A DNA stretch of 64,000 bases from Amyloporia xantha (Eukaryota > Basidiomycota > Agaricomycetes > Polyporales > Adustoporiaceae), in the NCBI GenBank assembly GCA_036971615.1, contig JAYKKR010000022.1, forward strand, positions 310,001-374,000. Direction: 5' to 3'. The notes beneath the pieces were generated by a model. It saw only the letters and a program-made list of their open reading frames with translations. It was not told the DNA's origin and did no database searches. Position 1 is the first letter of the stretch, and every line of letters begins with the position of its first letter. A program made the translations under genes and the position numbers. Positions 24,901 through 36,586 of the stretch are shown in pieces.

Positions 24901-27900
24901 TTGCATCCTAATATTATGGTACAACGTTCACCGTCACATTTTCAGACTGGTACCTTTTACTGGGCACATGTAGGTGACACTGATTCTCTGGAATGACGGA
25001 CGCTCAATGTCCATGTCAGCATGAGAAGCTGTGCGTCATTGATCAGGCCATTGCTTTCATGGGTGGGGTGGATGCATGTTTCGGGAGGTACGTGTCTCTT
25101 GTAGAGACGTTCCAGACGACGGTTGAATTGGGTATCAGATGGGATACCCCGCAGCATGTACTCATCGATGATCCTGATTATAATGCCGAAGGGCCTGATT
25201 ACATTTGGCCCGGTAAGCTCTGTGTCGAATAGTCTGCGTCTGTCTCGCTCACCGTTTAATAGGTAAGGACTACAGTAATCCACGGATCCTTGACTTCCAT
25301 ACGCTGAGCAAACCGGAGGAAGACATGTACGATAGGGCAAAAGTTGCCAGAATGCCTTGGTAAGGGAATGTCATAAGTAGCCAATGCAGCTCACTGATAT
25401 CGGTTTAGGCACGATGTGGGGATGCAGGTGGTAGGACAACCTGCCCGTGATTTGGCGCGTCATTTTGTCCAGAGGTATGTGACCCCTGCGCTTGCAGCTG
25501 ATTTCGATGTTTACTGTCTGTTAAGGTGGAATTATCTTCTGAGGATTAAGGTTGGCACGAGTCGTACATCGCGTAGAGGCATTGTTCACGGAGCTCTTTT
25601 CAGAACCATTCACGTGTGATGCCTTTCCTATTACCTCCTCCCGAATTCAAACCTGGAGAACTGTCGCAAATGGGACTGACCGGTACATGCGAGTTACAAA
25701 TTTGTCGGTCTGCTGGGCCCTGGTCTATGGGCACTCCGGATCGGATTGAATTCTCCATCCAGAACGCTTATTTGAAAGGTGGGCGTATCTGCATGGCTCC
25801 TACTTTGACCCATCTGACTTCATGTAAGCTATTCAGATGTCTGATCATTTCGTATACATCGAGAACCAATTCTTCATCACATCGTAAGTCAAACATATGT
25901 ATCAATTCGGACTGTCTCAACTTCTTGTAGAACCGTGGTGAATGAGGTCAAGATTGAGAACAAAATAGGAGATGCGCTGGTGCATCGAATCATCCGTGCT
26001 CATCATGAAGGAACACCTTGGAAATGTTGTATCATTATACCTCTAATCCCCGGTTTCGCATACCCCGTTGACCATAGTGACGCAAGCGCGGTACGGAATA
26101 TCAACTAATCTATCAATGCTCACTAACGCGTGGATTAGATTCGCATAATCATAGAATGTCAGAATCGCACCATCTGTCGCGGACCAAATTCCATCTTTGC
26201 TCGACTTCGGAAGGAGGGAATTGACGTGCGTCTTTCTTGTGATCTGACCAAAATTGCAAGTCTGACACTGTGTCTCAGCCCGATGAGTACATTACAATCT
26301 TCTCGCTGCGCAACTGGGGGAAATTGCGGGGAGACATTTTGACTACTGAGCAGGTAAGCCACTATCTTAATCGGCGCAATGTAGATATTGAAAACGTCTC
26401 AGGTTTATATTCACGGCAAGGTCCTGGCAATATTCACTACGTTCATGCACTGTGGCTCATGATCTCAGCAGGTTTGTATTGTTGACGATCGTCTCGCAAT
26501 CATAGGGAGTGCCAATATCAATGAGCGCTCTCAACGCGGAGATCGAGATTCTGAGATTGCAGCCGTCATTCGAGATACCGACATGATCGACTGGTGAGCA
26601 TCGTCTCGTTTTCTGAGAAAGCCTGTCTCACACGTTTTCCCAGTACCATGGCCGGAAAGCCATACAAAGTTGGCCGCTTCGCGCACACTCTCCGTGTTCG
26701 TCTCATGAGGGAACACATCGGAGTCGATGTAGACGCCTTATATGAAGATGATCTCATGTCCTCGGAACCCGTGAAGCCTGCAGATAGTCAGAGCGAATGG
26801 GATCCAGAATCAGAAGAAGAACACGGAAAAGAAGACGGCGTGACACATGTCGGAAAGAGACAACGTCGGACTGCAATGGGAAACGTCTTCCATGACACGG
26901 TTGATGAGGTGGAACAAGGTATGTGCAATTTGCCATGTCATGTTCTCTTTGCTTGACGATATGTCTTTAGCCCTACATGGCACCAATGATGCGGGCGCGA
27001 AAGATATGTCTTTGCTATTGCGCAAGGCGGGCATAAAGAGCAAAGGGCTCGATATGACAGCTGGTGAGAAGGGACTGAAGGAAGAACGTCAGATGTTCGC
27101 GCGAGACGGCGATAAAGAACCTGGCTTTCCAAGCTCCATTGTTCCCACGATCGAAGAAAAGATGGTGGCCGAACAGCGTCCACCTTCGACCCAGGCTCTT
27201 GGAAGTCCCATTGGAGAGAAGCTTCAGCATGCAAATGGATCCAGTGATGCAAGCCAGCCGTCAGAAGTGCGAACTAGTGACGGGGAGTTACTCGGTGCAC
27301 CTGCAAACGCCGCTCCTGACCCGCAAACCGATGAACTCCCCCCTCATGCAACTTCCGGCAAAAATGACGCTGATGAGGAAGAGGAGAAGGCTCCAGCCGC
27401 ACGTGCGATATTGCGGAAACATGTCGCAGCGAAGCTGGGTAGCAAGCCATGGTCATTACCGACCCCTACTCCTCGAGTTGATCCCAGTGGCTTCGAGGAT
27501 CCCATATGCGATGACTTTTGGAAAAATGTATGGTTAGCTTGCGCTGTTCACAATGTAAGGTTTACCCTCGGTTGTGGTTGACTTGTTCGCTGATATACAT
27601 CCTTCTGAAGACCGAGATATACAGGAAAGTCTTCCACGCTGTGCCCGATGATCTTGTGACAACTTGGAAGCAATACAAGGACTTCGTCGTTCACCATGAG
27701 CGGTTGAACCAGCCGGTATGTCCAAGGAATTGTTTCGATCCTCCTCACTCACTTGGATAAACAGGCCAGAGAGTCTGAGTCTCGTGAGCCTCTTGCGCGC
27801 ATGCCATCCGAAGCTGCATATCAGGATACGCTGGCTCAGCCACATACCAGTGATAACGCGGCGCATGCGGGGGATCATGGCCAACACAGCAGTACGGAGC

Positions 27901-28273
27901 AAGGGAGTAGATCTGCTGATCACAATTCATCAACGAGTACACCTACCCCTCCTGCCACAGGAGCAGAGAGGGAGGCTCGAGGACGTAAACCTGCTCGAGG
28001 AGTCGAGCCATTCGATGAGTCCGATAGAGAGGAGATGGAACGCTTACTTGGGGAGCTTCGCGGTCATCTAGGTAAGCTGCGTTCTCAAATGTTGTAACAT
28101 TGCGACCGACTCTTGGCGGTTTAGTGTTATACTCGACCCGCTTCCTAGAGGGAGAGGACGCGGCCAACAACTTTCTTTTCAACGCCGACAGGTGAATGTC
28201 CTTCGCGTATGCGCTGAGATCAGCCACTCACGATGTTATGTCCAGGTTAATGCCATTACCCATCTATGACTAG
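21983..28273 (+). CDS. PLD1: Phospholipase D (PX-PH-PLD type)
   Basis: Membrane-associated enzyme that hydrolyses phosphatidylcholine to phosphatidic acid and choline, in vesicle traffic and signalling. The start ATG at 21983 opens a long disordered N-terminus. A PX domain follows ([20 protein letters not shown], about 23045-23330), then a PH region with [17 protein letters not shown] and [20 protein letters not shown] and, after an insert, [20 protein letters not shown]. The PLD core has [20 protein letters not shown], the first HKD motif [10 protein letters not shown] (about 25020-25050) with [10 protein letters not shown], and the second HKD split by an intron: VYIHGK joined to [20 protein letters not shown] (about 26405-26530). 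The C-terminus has [20 protein letters not shown] and ends LMPLPIYD at 28273. More than 15 exons splice in phase where I checked. Intact, full length. Confidence 0.93.
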
Positions 28274-28555
28274 AGCTCCGATGAGTCGCATGGACATGGA
28301 CTAATTGATTGTTTGGTTTGTCATTGACTGGTCGTCTGGGCGTACATATTCTTGATCTGTGCCAACGCGAAGCCAGATTGTATCATATCAGTGATACCCA
28401 CCCATACATTAGTAGTATTGCAATACCCAATAGCTAATGTACGTCAATATATTGATCTGCCTACTCTACATCGATGGATGCGTAGCGAGGTCCCACATAA
28501 TTATGACTACCTATCATAGCGGGATTTAGTTTATCGCGTTGCAGTCAGGCCGTCG

Positions 28556-28858
28556 TTGAAACGCGGTGAAGAATACATACTTTTGAAAACCTTTTCGAAC
28601 ACGACCGTCGATCAACCTGTCAATATAGCAGGAGGATTCGCACAAACACGCGGAAATTGTTCATTGTGTTATTATGGCAGTCACCAAGAGAGCGTCTTCA
28701 CTCCATTAACATCAGTCGTTATATACTCCTCCGAATCCTTCTCCCGGTCTTCAATAATTCTCATTGAAGACCCGTCAAAAGCAATTGCAATCCCGCTCCA
28801 ACGTAACGCCAAACGCATCCTTATCAAGCCACTGGACTTTGTAGTCCATGTGGATTGA
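28556..28858 (+). repeat. Copy B of the two-copy degenerate element, with a 100-codon open frame
   Basis: The frame begins MKRGEEYILLKTFSNTTVDQ and contains the shared GSHQES block and DPSKAIAIPL, ending KPLDFVVHVD before TGA. The part from about 28674 onward aligns with copy A at 18950-19160, in opposite orientation. Substitutions between the copies leave one frame open, which hints at past coding use. It could be the last exon of a small gene or an unclassified mobile-element remnant; upstream exons are not obvious. Confidence 0.45.
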
Positions 28859-30255
28859 TATTTTACGAAGCATTGGAATTTGGCAGGACCCGGGCCGTAG
28901 AACGGTAAGACAGTACTGGTCGTCGTCCCAAATGAAATACAGGCAATATGTGAGAGGCCTCATTTTTATCAAATTTCATCTCCGGGAATCACAGGGACAA
29001 TATTAATTTGAAGCTGGGCCACCCAACTGCCACTCAATGCCCAAATGAGCGTCTGTTATTCGGCATGATTACGAACATGAGGAGGATTCCAGGGACCTGA
29101 AGTCCACATTCGAGGGTGCGCCCGCCCGCTTTGAACTCTACATATACTATTGAATTTGTGTGGACTATAATTATAACCCATGGACTAGTACTTTGCAAGA
29201 CAAAGAATTTCAATGAAGGCTTCTCTGGTGGTCGTTCCGCAGCTAGTTGCCAATAGTATACTTAGACGCTTTCTAGGTATTGCGAAAAGACTCTATTATC
29301 TAGTATCTACACTGCTTGCGAGGTCAACTAATTCGATGCCGAGCTCCGAGAAGTCGGAAGATGGGCCCCTTCAATAATGTTCGCTGACGCAGGACTCCAC
29401 TCTTCTACTTACTCTCAACTTCTACGCTGGCGCTCGCGCGTTCTAAGTCCTGCCATTTGTCGCACCTCCTATGTCTCGCTCATGTTCCGCTGTGCGTGCG
29501 ATATGCCTTTGTAATATCCTGTCTGTCATGCAATACCAGCATCTCCGGGCGAGCACGCGCACCTTGGTTGACCTGGACTCTGCGTGAAAATCCGTCTCAC
29601 GGCCCGGGTATACGATGCAGTAGGGAATAAAAACTCAGGTATGCGTTCAATATACAATATTGAAACTGGGGTCTGTTGATGTATCTGTCTGCACATTTTA
29701 AATGACGGCAAAACAGTGACATACCACAAGCCCATGGCTGGGTAATATCAAATGATTCCTATCTGCCGCTCTGCGTCTGTTTCACGCAGGCTTCATTGTA
29801 CACATATCTGATACTATTCTACGAGTTTCTGTATAATTGTTTGGGCCCTCGACGACACTGCGGATGTAGAGGGCCCCAGCAGGTCGCGGGCTGTAGGCTG
29901 CCAACGCGCTCCTGGTGCGCGCTGGCAAAGCCAATGAAATCCAATGACAACTTGAATGACCAGTGACATAGCATAGGAAGACACTTGCAAACGAAGCGCT
30001 CTCCCATTTGACCAACGCGAACTCTAGTTATGCAATGCCGTTATGAATGGCATTGTCTAATGATTCAGAGTAAGTACATATTCTCGCCCGTTGGCGTCGC
30101 ATCACCTGCGCCTCTGCTTCCGCTGGTGCCGTAAAGAAGTTGTGTTGGCTTCTGCGGCGCTATCCAATAACAATTACATTCATATGGTAACTGCTCTGTC
30201 TTTCTGATTATCACAGAATCCATTCCGAATGCATTTAATAGTGCGTTGGGATTGT

Positions 30256-30263
30256 TATAAAAG
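30256..30263 (+). promoter_or_regulatory. TATA box of the CYP53-like gene
   Basis: TATAAAAG lies 46 bp upstream of the P450 start codon at 30309. It is a strong match and sits close to the start, in line with an inducible promoter and a very short 5' UTR. Confidence 0.5.
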
Positions 30264-30308
30264 AATTCTAACGGGCAGCTGATAATTATATTGCACCCCA
30301 CCGCAGCC

Positions 30309-32397
30309 ATGACTTTCTCCGAGTCTCCTCACACCGGGACCCAGCAGAACATGTCCTTCGTCCAGGCCTGGGATATCCTCACCAATTGGCCGGGAAATTT
30401 GGCCAGTCTAGTGATTCTCCTTTCTATCATTGCTGTCACAGTGCATGTTGTATCTTATGTCGCTGATCCACACGGACTCTACGCGTATCCTGGACCCTCC
30501 TGGCTAAATTCTCACACGGGTGGCTAGCATGGATCGTCAGTCGCAATCGTTGGTCTACTACTGTCGACGACCTGCATAACAAATATGGTATTTGTCCTTG
30601 CTTATTCATTATCAACCCAGTGGTGTGCTGAACACCTTACCACGTATCCTCAGGACCCTTCGTGCGGCTCGCTCCAGACCATGTCTCTGTGGCGGATCCA
30701 TCCGCCTTCATTGCAATTTACGGCCACGCGTCGGGAACACTGAAAGCTCCTTTCTACGATGCCTTCAGTAACTTCCGCGTGAGGAACATTTTCACCACAC
30801 GTTCGCGCATTGATCATGCGAGGAAGCGTCGCGTCGAATCGCACATGTTTGCGACGCAGAGCCTGCGTGCCCTAGAGAGTACTACCCGTCTATATGTGCA
30901 AGAATTCGTCCGTCAATGGGACACACTACACAGGCACGCTTATGAGGCCGACGGTGGTCGAACGAAAGGGATGCTGGGAGACACTGCGTGGAAGGTACAT
31001 GATGATCGGGTCTGGTTCGACTGTATGCCCTGTAAGCACTTTTTTCTTGCTGTCTGACAAGATGATGCACTAATCACATTTAATTTCGTCTCTCAGGGTT
31101 CAGCTTCTGGTCATTCGATACGATTAGTACGTCTTTCTCAGCCGTTCCTATATTTTCTCTTTGACATTATTGATGTCTTCTCACACCAGGCGATCTCGCT
31201 TTTGGTTCGCCATTTGGTATGCTCACTGCGGGAAAGGACATAGCAAAAACTGCGAAGTCCAACAAAGATGGCATGAAAGCGATCGCACGTCCCGACAAAT
31301 ACGTCCTCGAGATGGAGGATCTCTCCGTCATCGAGGCACTTGCTGATCGTGGAGAAGCCATTACTTGCCTCGGCCTCCTTCCAACGTACTGGCGCCCGAT
31401 CGTGACCCGTCTCCCGCGGTTTAGGCGTGGGCACAAAACAGCACCAAAGCTGGCAGGGTTGTCGGTTGCTGCCGTCGCACGCCGGCTCGCGAAACCTGAA
31501 GCTCGGGACGATATGCTCGGGAAGCTATTGGAGGCTCGTGACGATGAGGGAAACAAGCTTAATCCGACTGAATTGAGTACTGAGGCATTCGTCCTGATCG
31601 TTGCTGGCGCAGACACTACTGCGAAGTAAGTCTTCGACGTCTGCTCCAGAGTCTACCGCGCTGTCGCTGAAGCAATATAAACTCCTCCTGCAGTACGTCG
31701 TGCGCAATTACATACTACCTCGCCCGCGAACAGCGTGTCCAAGCGAAGCTCCAAGCCGAGCTCGATGCCGCGCTTGGAACCTCCTATGACGATGCCATCC
31801 CGTATGAACAGGTGAAGGATCTCCCATACCTCGACGCAGTCATCAACGAAGGCCTCAGAGTGCACACCACCGTCGGTGGCGGCCTCCCACGTATCGTGCC
31901 TGCGGGAGGCATGACTATTCTGGGGCAGCACTTCAAGGAAGGCACCTGGGTGAGCGCACCAACATACACCATGCACCGGAACGAGGCTGTTTGGGGCGAG
32001 AACGCTGCCGAGTTTTACCCCGAGCGCTGGCTGGACGCCGACGCCGAGACCAAGGCACGGATGCAGGAGTCTTTTGCGCCATTCTCCGTGGGTCCAAGGT
32101 GAGTTGTCGCCGTCGTCGCACATATGTGATTTCCACGACTTCTGACTTCTAGTCCTGGTGGCTCACATAGGGCGTGCATCGGTCGTCATTTCGCATTGAT
32201 GCAGCTTCATATCATTTTGGCCACGATCTTCCGCCGGTATGACGTTGTTCCCGAGTCAGACGGACCGGTGCGTGTTTGTGCTGTGCATTGTCTCGTCGCA
32301 GTAATGTTAAGAACTGTCGGCACAGCTTCAAGTATACGATAGCTTGATCCGGAAACCTACCAGGTGTATGATAGGTATGAAGCGGAGGTTCACGTGA
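30309..32397 (+). CDS. CYP53-like cytochrome P450 (benzoate 4-monooxygenase type), copy A, with an apparent frameshift
   Basis: Haem monooxygenase of the ER membrane; CYP53 enzymes para-hydroxylate benzoate and related aromatics. The N-terminus has a membrane anchor ([20 protein letters not shown]). After YPGP one base is missing near 30495-30501: with it, the sequence continues in the family way ([20 protein letters not shown]). Then come [17 protein letters not shown], the [20 protein letters not shown] segment, I-helix AGADTTAN, ExxR in [17 protein letters not shown], and the haem loop FSVGPRACIGR with the axial cysteine. It ends [14 protein letters not shown] at 32397. Introns at about 30589, 31032, 31131, 31626, 32099 and 32269 fit in phase. 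A near-copy lies at 62.5-64 kb. Either a sequencing error or a recent frameshift breaks the N-terminus. Confidence 0.88.
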
Positions 32398-32688
32398 TCA
32401 GGTCTTCGTTATGTGGAAGTGAGATCGCGGAGCCGTCGGAAATCACAGGCCTAGGATAGCTGAAGAGATGTTTGCTTGTAACATTCCGTTTTTTTCATAC
32501 TGTGTAAGATAGGTTTGTGCCTGTTCGCGAATGCATCCGTTCAATGCAATAGTACTCTCAGACAAAAGAGGCCATTAGAGGCGCAGACAAAAAGAGCTTA
32601 CTACAAAGCAGTAATGTCTCTACCTCCGCACAACATTCATCGAGATACAAGTAGTTGTGTTAATACAATGAATGAATACTCCAAGCTT
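32398..32688. other. Short convergent spacer between the P450 and the CmcJ/AsaB-like gene
   Basis: The first 100 bp after the P450 stop resemble the sequence after the stop of copy B (shared GCGGAGCCG and TTTGCTTGTA blocks), so the duplication included the 3' UTR. Confidence 0.55.
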
Positions 32689-33643
32689 TTACTCAGTGTC
32701 AAATACAAGGCATCGAACCTCGATCGACTGTCTGTGAGGAGCCTCGGGCGGACTCGTCTTATCAACGAATGCAGAATGCGGCGTCAACCGAGCCCTGTTC
32801 ACATCAGAGTCGTAGCATTTGACAAGTGTCACCTCCTCCGGAGTCTGGTTCGAAAGATAATACCACCTGTGGTTCGGATTGTAGCGTACATTGAAGGTGC
32901 CACTCTCACGATCAGGATAGATGTGGCGTGTCGAAACGAGGTCGTGCGCGGTGTCGACGTAGCGCCAGTCACACACTCCAAGCGGCTTGTGTGCGACGGG
33001 ATGATGGATGGGGCGCCAGACATTGATGATGCGTACACGTCCTTTGAGCAAGCGATCCGCTTCGTCGCCAAGGTGATGATAGACACGGTTGACAGACGCC
33101 TCAAATGTCTGATCGATATGGACACTTTCCTAGACAAAGGTGTCATCAATTTACATATATCACATGGTAATACATATGCTTTGAACTTACGACAGGTCCT
33201 CGGATGCCCGCGTTACAATCTTGTCGTCCAGCAGGCTGGCGTCTGTACCAATCTCTCAATGCCAGTCTCAACACGTAGAGAACAAACTGCACTAGACCTG
33301 ATGGTATGGCCAAAGACGAAGATGCGCTTGGCACCGGTCTCTTTTTTCAAGAGCTCCTCCACCTCCTTGTAATACGCCGTCTTCACCTTCTCCTCGTCGT
33401 TGAATTCTTTCTCAGCACTAGTGTGCTTCACAAACTGAAAGCCCGTCGTATCGGTAGAAAACACTGTCTCTCTGCCGCGGGCGTCGTGGACCACGACGGC
33501 CTGAACATCTAGCCCGAGATTGTTCTTCGGCACACCTTGAGGGCCTGCTCGACATATTGATAAGGAGCTTCGCGCCCTGTGGGCTTGTAATAGTTCAGGG
33601 TGGTAGCAACATCACGGAGAGTGAAAGGCGCGACTGTGACCAT
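32689..33643 (-). CDS. CmcJ/AsaB (NvfI-like) family oxidoreductase, with an apparent frameshift
   Basis: Member of the fungal family related to cephem 7-alpha-methoxylase P8, AsaB and NvfI; some members are Fe/2-oxoglutarate-type oxidases in secondary metabolism. The start at 33643 gives MVTVAPFTLRDVATTLNYYK and APYQYVEQ. One base is missing in or beside the CCC run (GGG, 33541-33543 on plus): with it the protein reads APQGVPKNNLGLDV and continues QAVVVHDARGRETVFSTDTT. An intron at about 33230-33284 joins FGHTIR to RQPAGRQDCNAGIRGPV, and another (about 33140-33196) joins ESVHIDQTFEASVNRV, which carries the conserved HxD. Then INVWRPIHHPVAHKPLGVCD and a stop at 32689-32691. It converges on the P450 gene; a shared pathway is possible but not shown. 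Confidence 0.82.
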
Positions 33644-34502
33644 GGTGGTGATTGAGAACTCCGGAACTAAAACACTTCGGAGTACTTAGGTCGATGATTA
33701 TCGCTTGGCCCTGAAATAAAGCTATCGTCCCTTTTGGAGTCCGGAGAAGGAATTTCACCAACAACTGCTACGAGTGGATATCTTCGATGGTACACGGTCT
33801 TTGTAACGCGCAGACGTCTAAACTCTAAATGTCTTACTTACTACAGGGAATATCCTTAGAATGGCACTTACATAAATACATGTTCACACCGATATTTCTG
33901 GAGATATGCCGCTATATGAGAACCGTCCAGGTTGACAATGATGAGATTCAATTGGAAGGTGTGTTCGCAGTCTTAGGATCTGTGTGACACATCCTCCTCC
34001 GCTTCCTTTATCCCTGGCAATCGTATAGGCAAGACATTCAAATGAACAGCTAGAAATTCGAGTATAGTAGGCTTGAGGATGTGCTAGGTACAGACTACCT
34101 CATATAGGGAATTCGACATATATATTGCGAGCAGGTGTGGTGGAATTGATCGGAATGTAACGATCAGGGTCCAGATAAGTCTTAGCCTGCTTCATTAAAC
34201 ATACTCTCTGAGCAGCTACTTACATCCCAACAAGTTGGGTTGGATTAGGTTTGTTGGCTTAGACTTTAAGTAGGGAGGAATGGAACACGTAGTTACACCT
34301 CTTGCCCTTACAGTATCAAAGCTTTGCAGAGTCGGACAGCATCACGTGGCTGGAAGTAGGTCCTTCAAAAGTCCGGCTCGACAGGGCTCGACTATCAAGT
34401 GCCTACATACCATCCGCCTACATGGCACTATTGTAATAATTCCAATCGAGCAACAACCCTCCAGGCACGCAAGTGTAAAAGGTCTGCACAGTGTCTGGCA
34501 AT
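33644..34502. other. Divergent promoter region, nothing else seen
   Basis: Lies between the starts of the CmcJ/AsaB-like gene and the adaptin-binding gene. Frames are short and unlike protein. No repeat or RNA gene is seen. Confidence 0.4.
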
Positions 34503-36080
34503 ATGGCAAACCCAGCGGAATGCAGGATTCTGGTCATTTCTGCCAAGTCCGAATCCGCTGAGCAATTCATACAACGTATGTGTCCTACACTTCTTTCATT
34601 TCCGTGACTGTCCCCGACGGACAACTCAGGTGTTCAGGCTCTCTCCGATCCAAAGGCTTCTCCGTGTGATATCTCAGGCAATGTCGTCCCATGGACCATC
34701 GTGAACAAGTACTACACCGCCAATGTCCACTTCGAGATTCGCCTCGCTCAAGATTTTAGATCATCGTATGCTGAAGGCGTCCCTGCTGTCGTGTATGTCT
34801 GGCAACAAGGAGACGTGAGTATTGGCCTATCTGTTACCTCCACTTATTGAGCCCGCGCATCAGCCTTTGAGAGAGCAAATTCTAGACATTCACAGTAGCT
34901 TGAAGCACCACGATCCGGACGTAGCACTGGCTGTCAGATTCGGAAGCAGTGCTACAACGAGCGTAGATGACAGTGAAGGCACAGATGAATTCCTATCATC
35001 TCACGGCTTTGAGTACATAGAGGGCGATCGAGATTCGCAGAGGTCTACGCAGGATGGTGGGAGACTGTCCGACAACGAGGATTCAGGTATGTGCGTTTCG
35101 TAAGTCTTCGATGCGGTGAAAGTATCAATAGACGTCATATTTGATTATTTTCAGGTATTCCTGGCCTCCCTCGGGTGATCGACGCACTGAGCACGATCAT
35201 GTGGCCGTCTATCGTGCAGTCCAACTCTACTCGAAATAGCGCAAGCCGCGCTCGTGAACTCATTGGCTGGGCAAGAGAGGAGGAAGAGGAGGACGGCTTG
35301 CGGGCTCTCATCTCGGATAGCATAGGTGCCAGCGATTCTACGGGAGAACTGCGTCCTGGCATCGGCGATGCAAAGAAGAGCCGAATGCAGCGAGAGATGG
35401 AAGAGCTCGAAAAGTGGCTTGAGGAGGAAGACGATAAGCGGGAGTTGGAAGATGCACAAGCTTGGACTACCAGCGGACGAGACCTGAACTCGGGCCCGTG
35501 GCAGGACATACCTACCCCCACAATCAACACGCCAACGGTGGAAGGTCGCGATTTCTCTGGCTTAGGCTTCGACGACGATTTCACGGAATTCGTGTCTGCA
35601 CCCTCTCCTCGGTCCCCTGGCTCACTGGACGCTGACAGATTGGTGCCAATGCACACCGGGGCCTCATACCGGTCTCTAGCCTCTGTCTCTGATTTTGGTG
35701 GCGATGGCCTGCTCTTCATGAGCAGTCCCAGTGAGGACGCGGAGGACCCAGACCTACCCTCTCAAGCCGAGATCGCAGAAACATCCCGACGTATCTTCGG
35801 CTCCTCAGTTCCGTTGCCAATCTCGGATATCTCGCGACCGTCGGAGTCTGGTCAGACGCTATCATCTTCTGACTCTGGCGACGAACACCATTCGTTTGAG
35901 CACCGCGATGATGACGATGACTTTGAGATGTCTGCGTTTGATCTTTCGCGTGTGCTGAGCGCGCTGCAGGGCATGAAGGAGGAGATCAGCGGCATGGAAG
36001 ATGAGGGGGAGAGGAGGAAGGCTGCCGCACGAGTCGCATTAGGGCTTGTTTATGGGCTGCAAACTGACAGAGACAACTGA
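34503..36080 (+). CDS. Alpha/gamma-adaptin-binding protein p34 (AAGAB/Irc6-like)
   Basis: Cytosolic Rab-GTPase-like chaperone thought to help assembly of AP-1 and AP-2 clathrin adaptors. Four exons (34503-34575, 34630-34814, 34864-35086, 35155-36080) join in phase. The product begins MANPAECRILVISAKSESAE, with VPWTIVNKYYTANVHFEIRL and EGVPAVVYVWQQGD in the degenerate G-domain, DPDVALAVRFG, HGFEYIEGD and, in the next exon, GLPRVIDALSTIMWPSIVQ. The second half is acidic and disordered, ending in a short helical block (AFDLSRVLSALQGMKEEISG and RVALGLVYGLQTDRDN) typical of the family C-terminus. No frameshift. Confidence 0.8.
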
Positions 36081-36586
36081 ACATGTCGTCGGCTGGCACA
36101 TTAGATGAAGTAATCTCGAAAATGCTTTGATATACGCCGTTAGTACGACGTCAGACTTCTGTATTATCATTAGATTCGTGAGCTAGCAGTGGAACCTAAT
36201 TTATTTCCAACGTCTCGGTCGGACTCCTCATTTACTGTCGTGTTTCCTTAGAAATATTGAGTTCCATTGAGCTTCAAGCGGCAGGACGCCACAGATGCGA
36301 CAGACACGTAGCAACAGTACTTGGCCTGCATAGCAGGCATGACTGTGCGCTTTGCCAAATTCCCAGCTTGTATTTGTCACACGTACTGTCCTGGAGTCCA
36401 GAAGAAACAAAGATATTGTTCGTACAGCATTCAAAAGAGGTTTTCTAACCGTGAGTCGATACACCAAGACCGGTCGGGGAAGATCAAAAATACCCAAGAC
36501 TGCTCTCCAGCTCGGGCGTCGCACATGAATAGCCAACAGTCTAATTTCACCTCCTTCACCTCGCAGTTCTGTTTATAACAGCATGG
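36081..36586. other. Convergent intergenic region
   Basis: Between the stop of the adaptin-binding gene and the 3' end of the membrane-protein gene. A 102-codon minus-strand frame (36228-36536) is not supported by splicing or homology. Confidence 0.4.

Larger units (their letters stand above)
28274..30308. other. 2 kb intergenic region, AT-richer, with one repeat copy
   Basis: No gene is supported apart from the element at 28556-28858. The base composition is visibly more AT-rich than that of the flanking genes. The last 60 bp hold the P450 promoter. Confidence 0.45.

Noticed and set aside
32515..33372. 285-codon plus-strand frame
   Set aside because: It runs antisense through the CmcJ/AsaB-family gene, whose exons match a known family.
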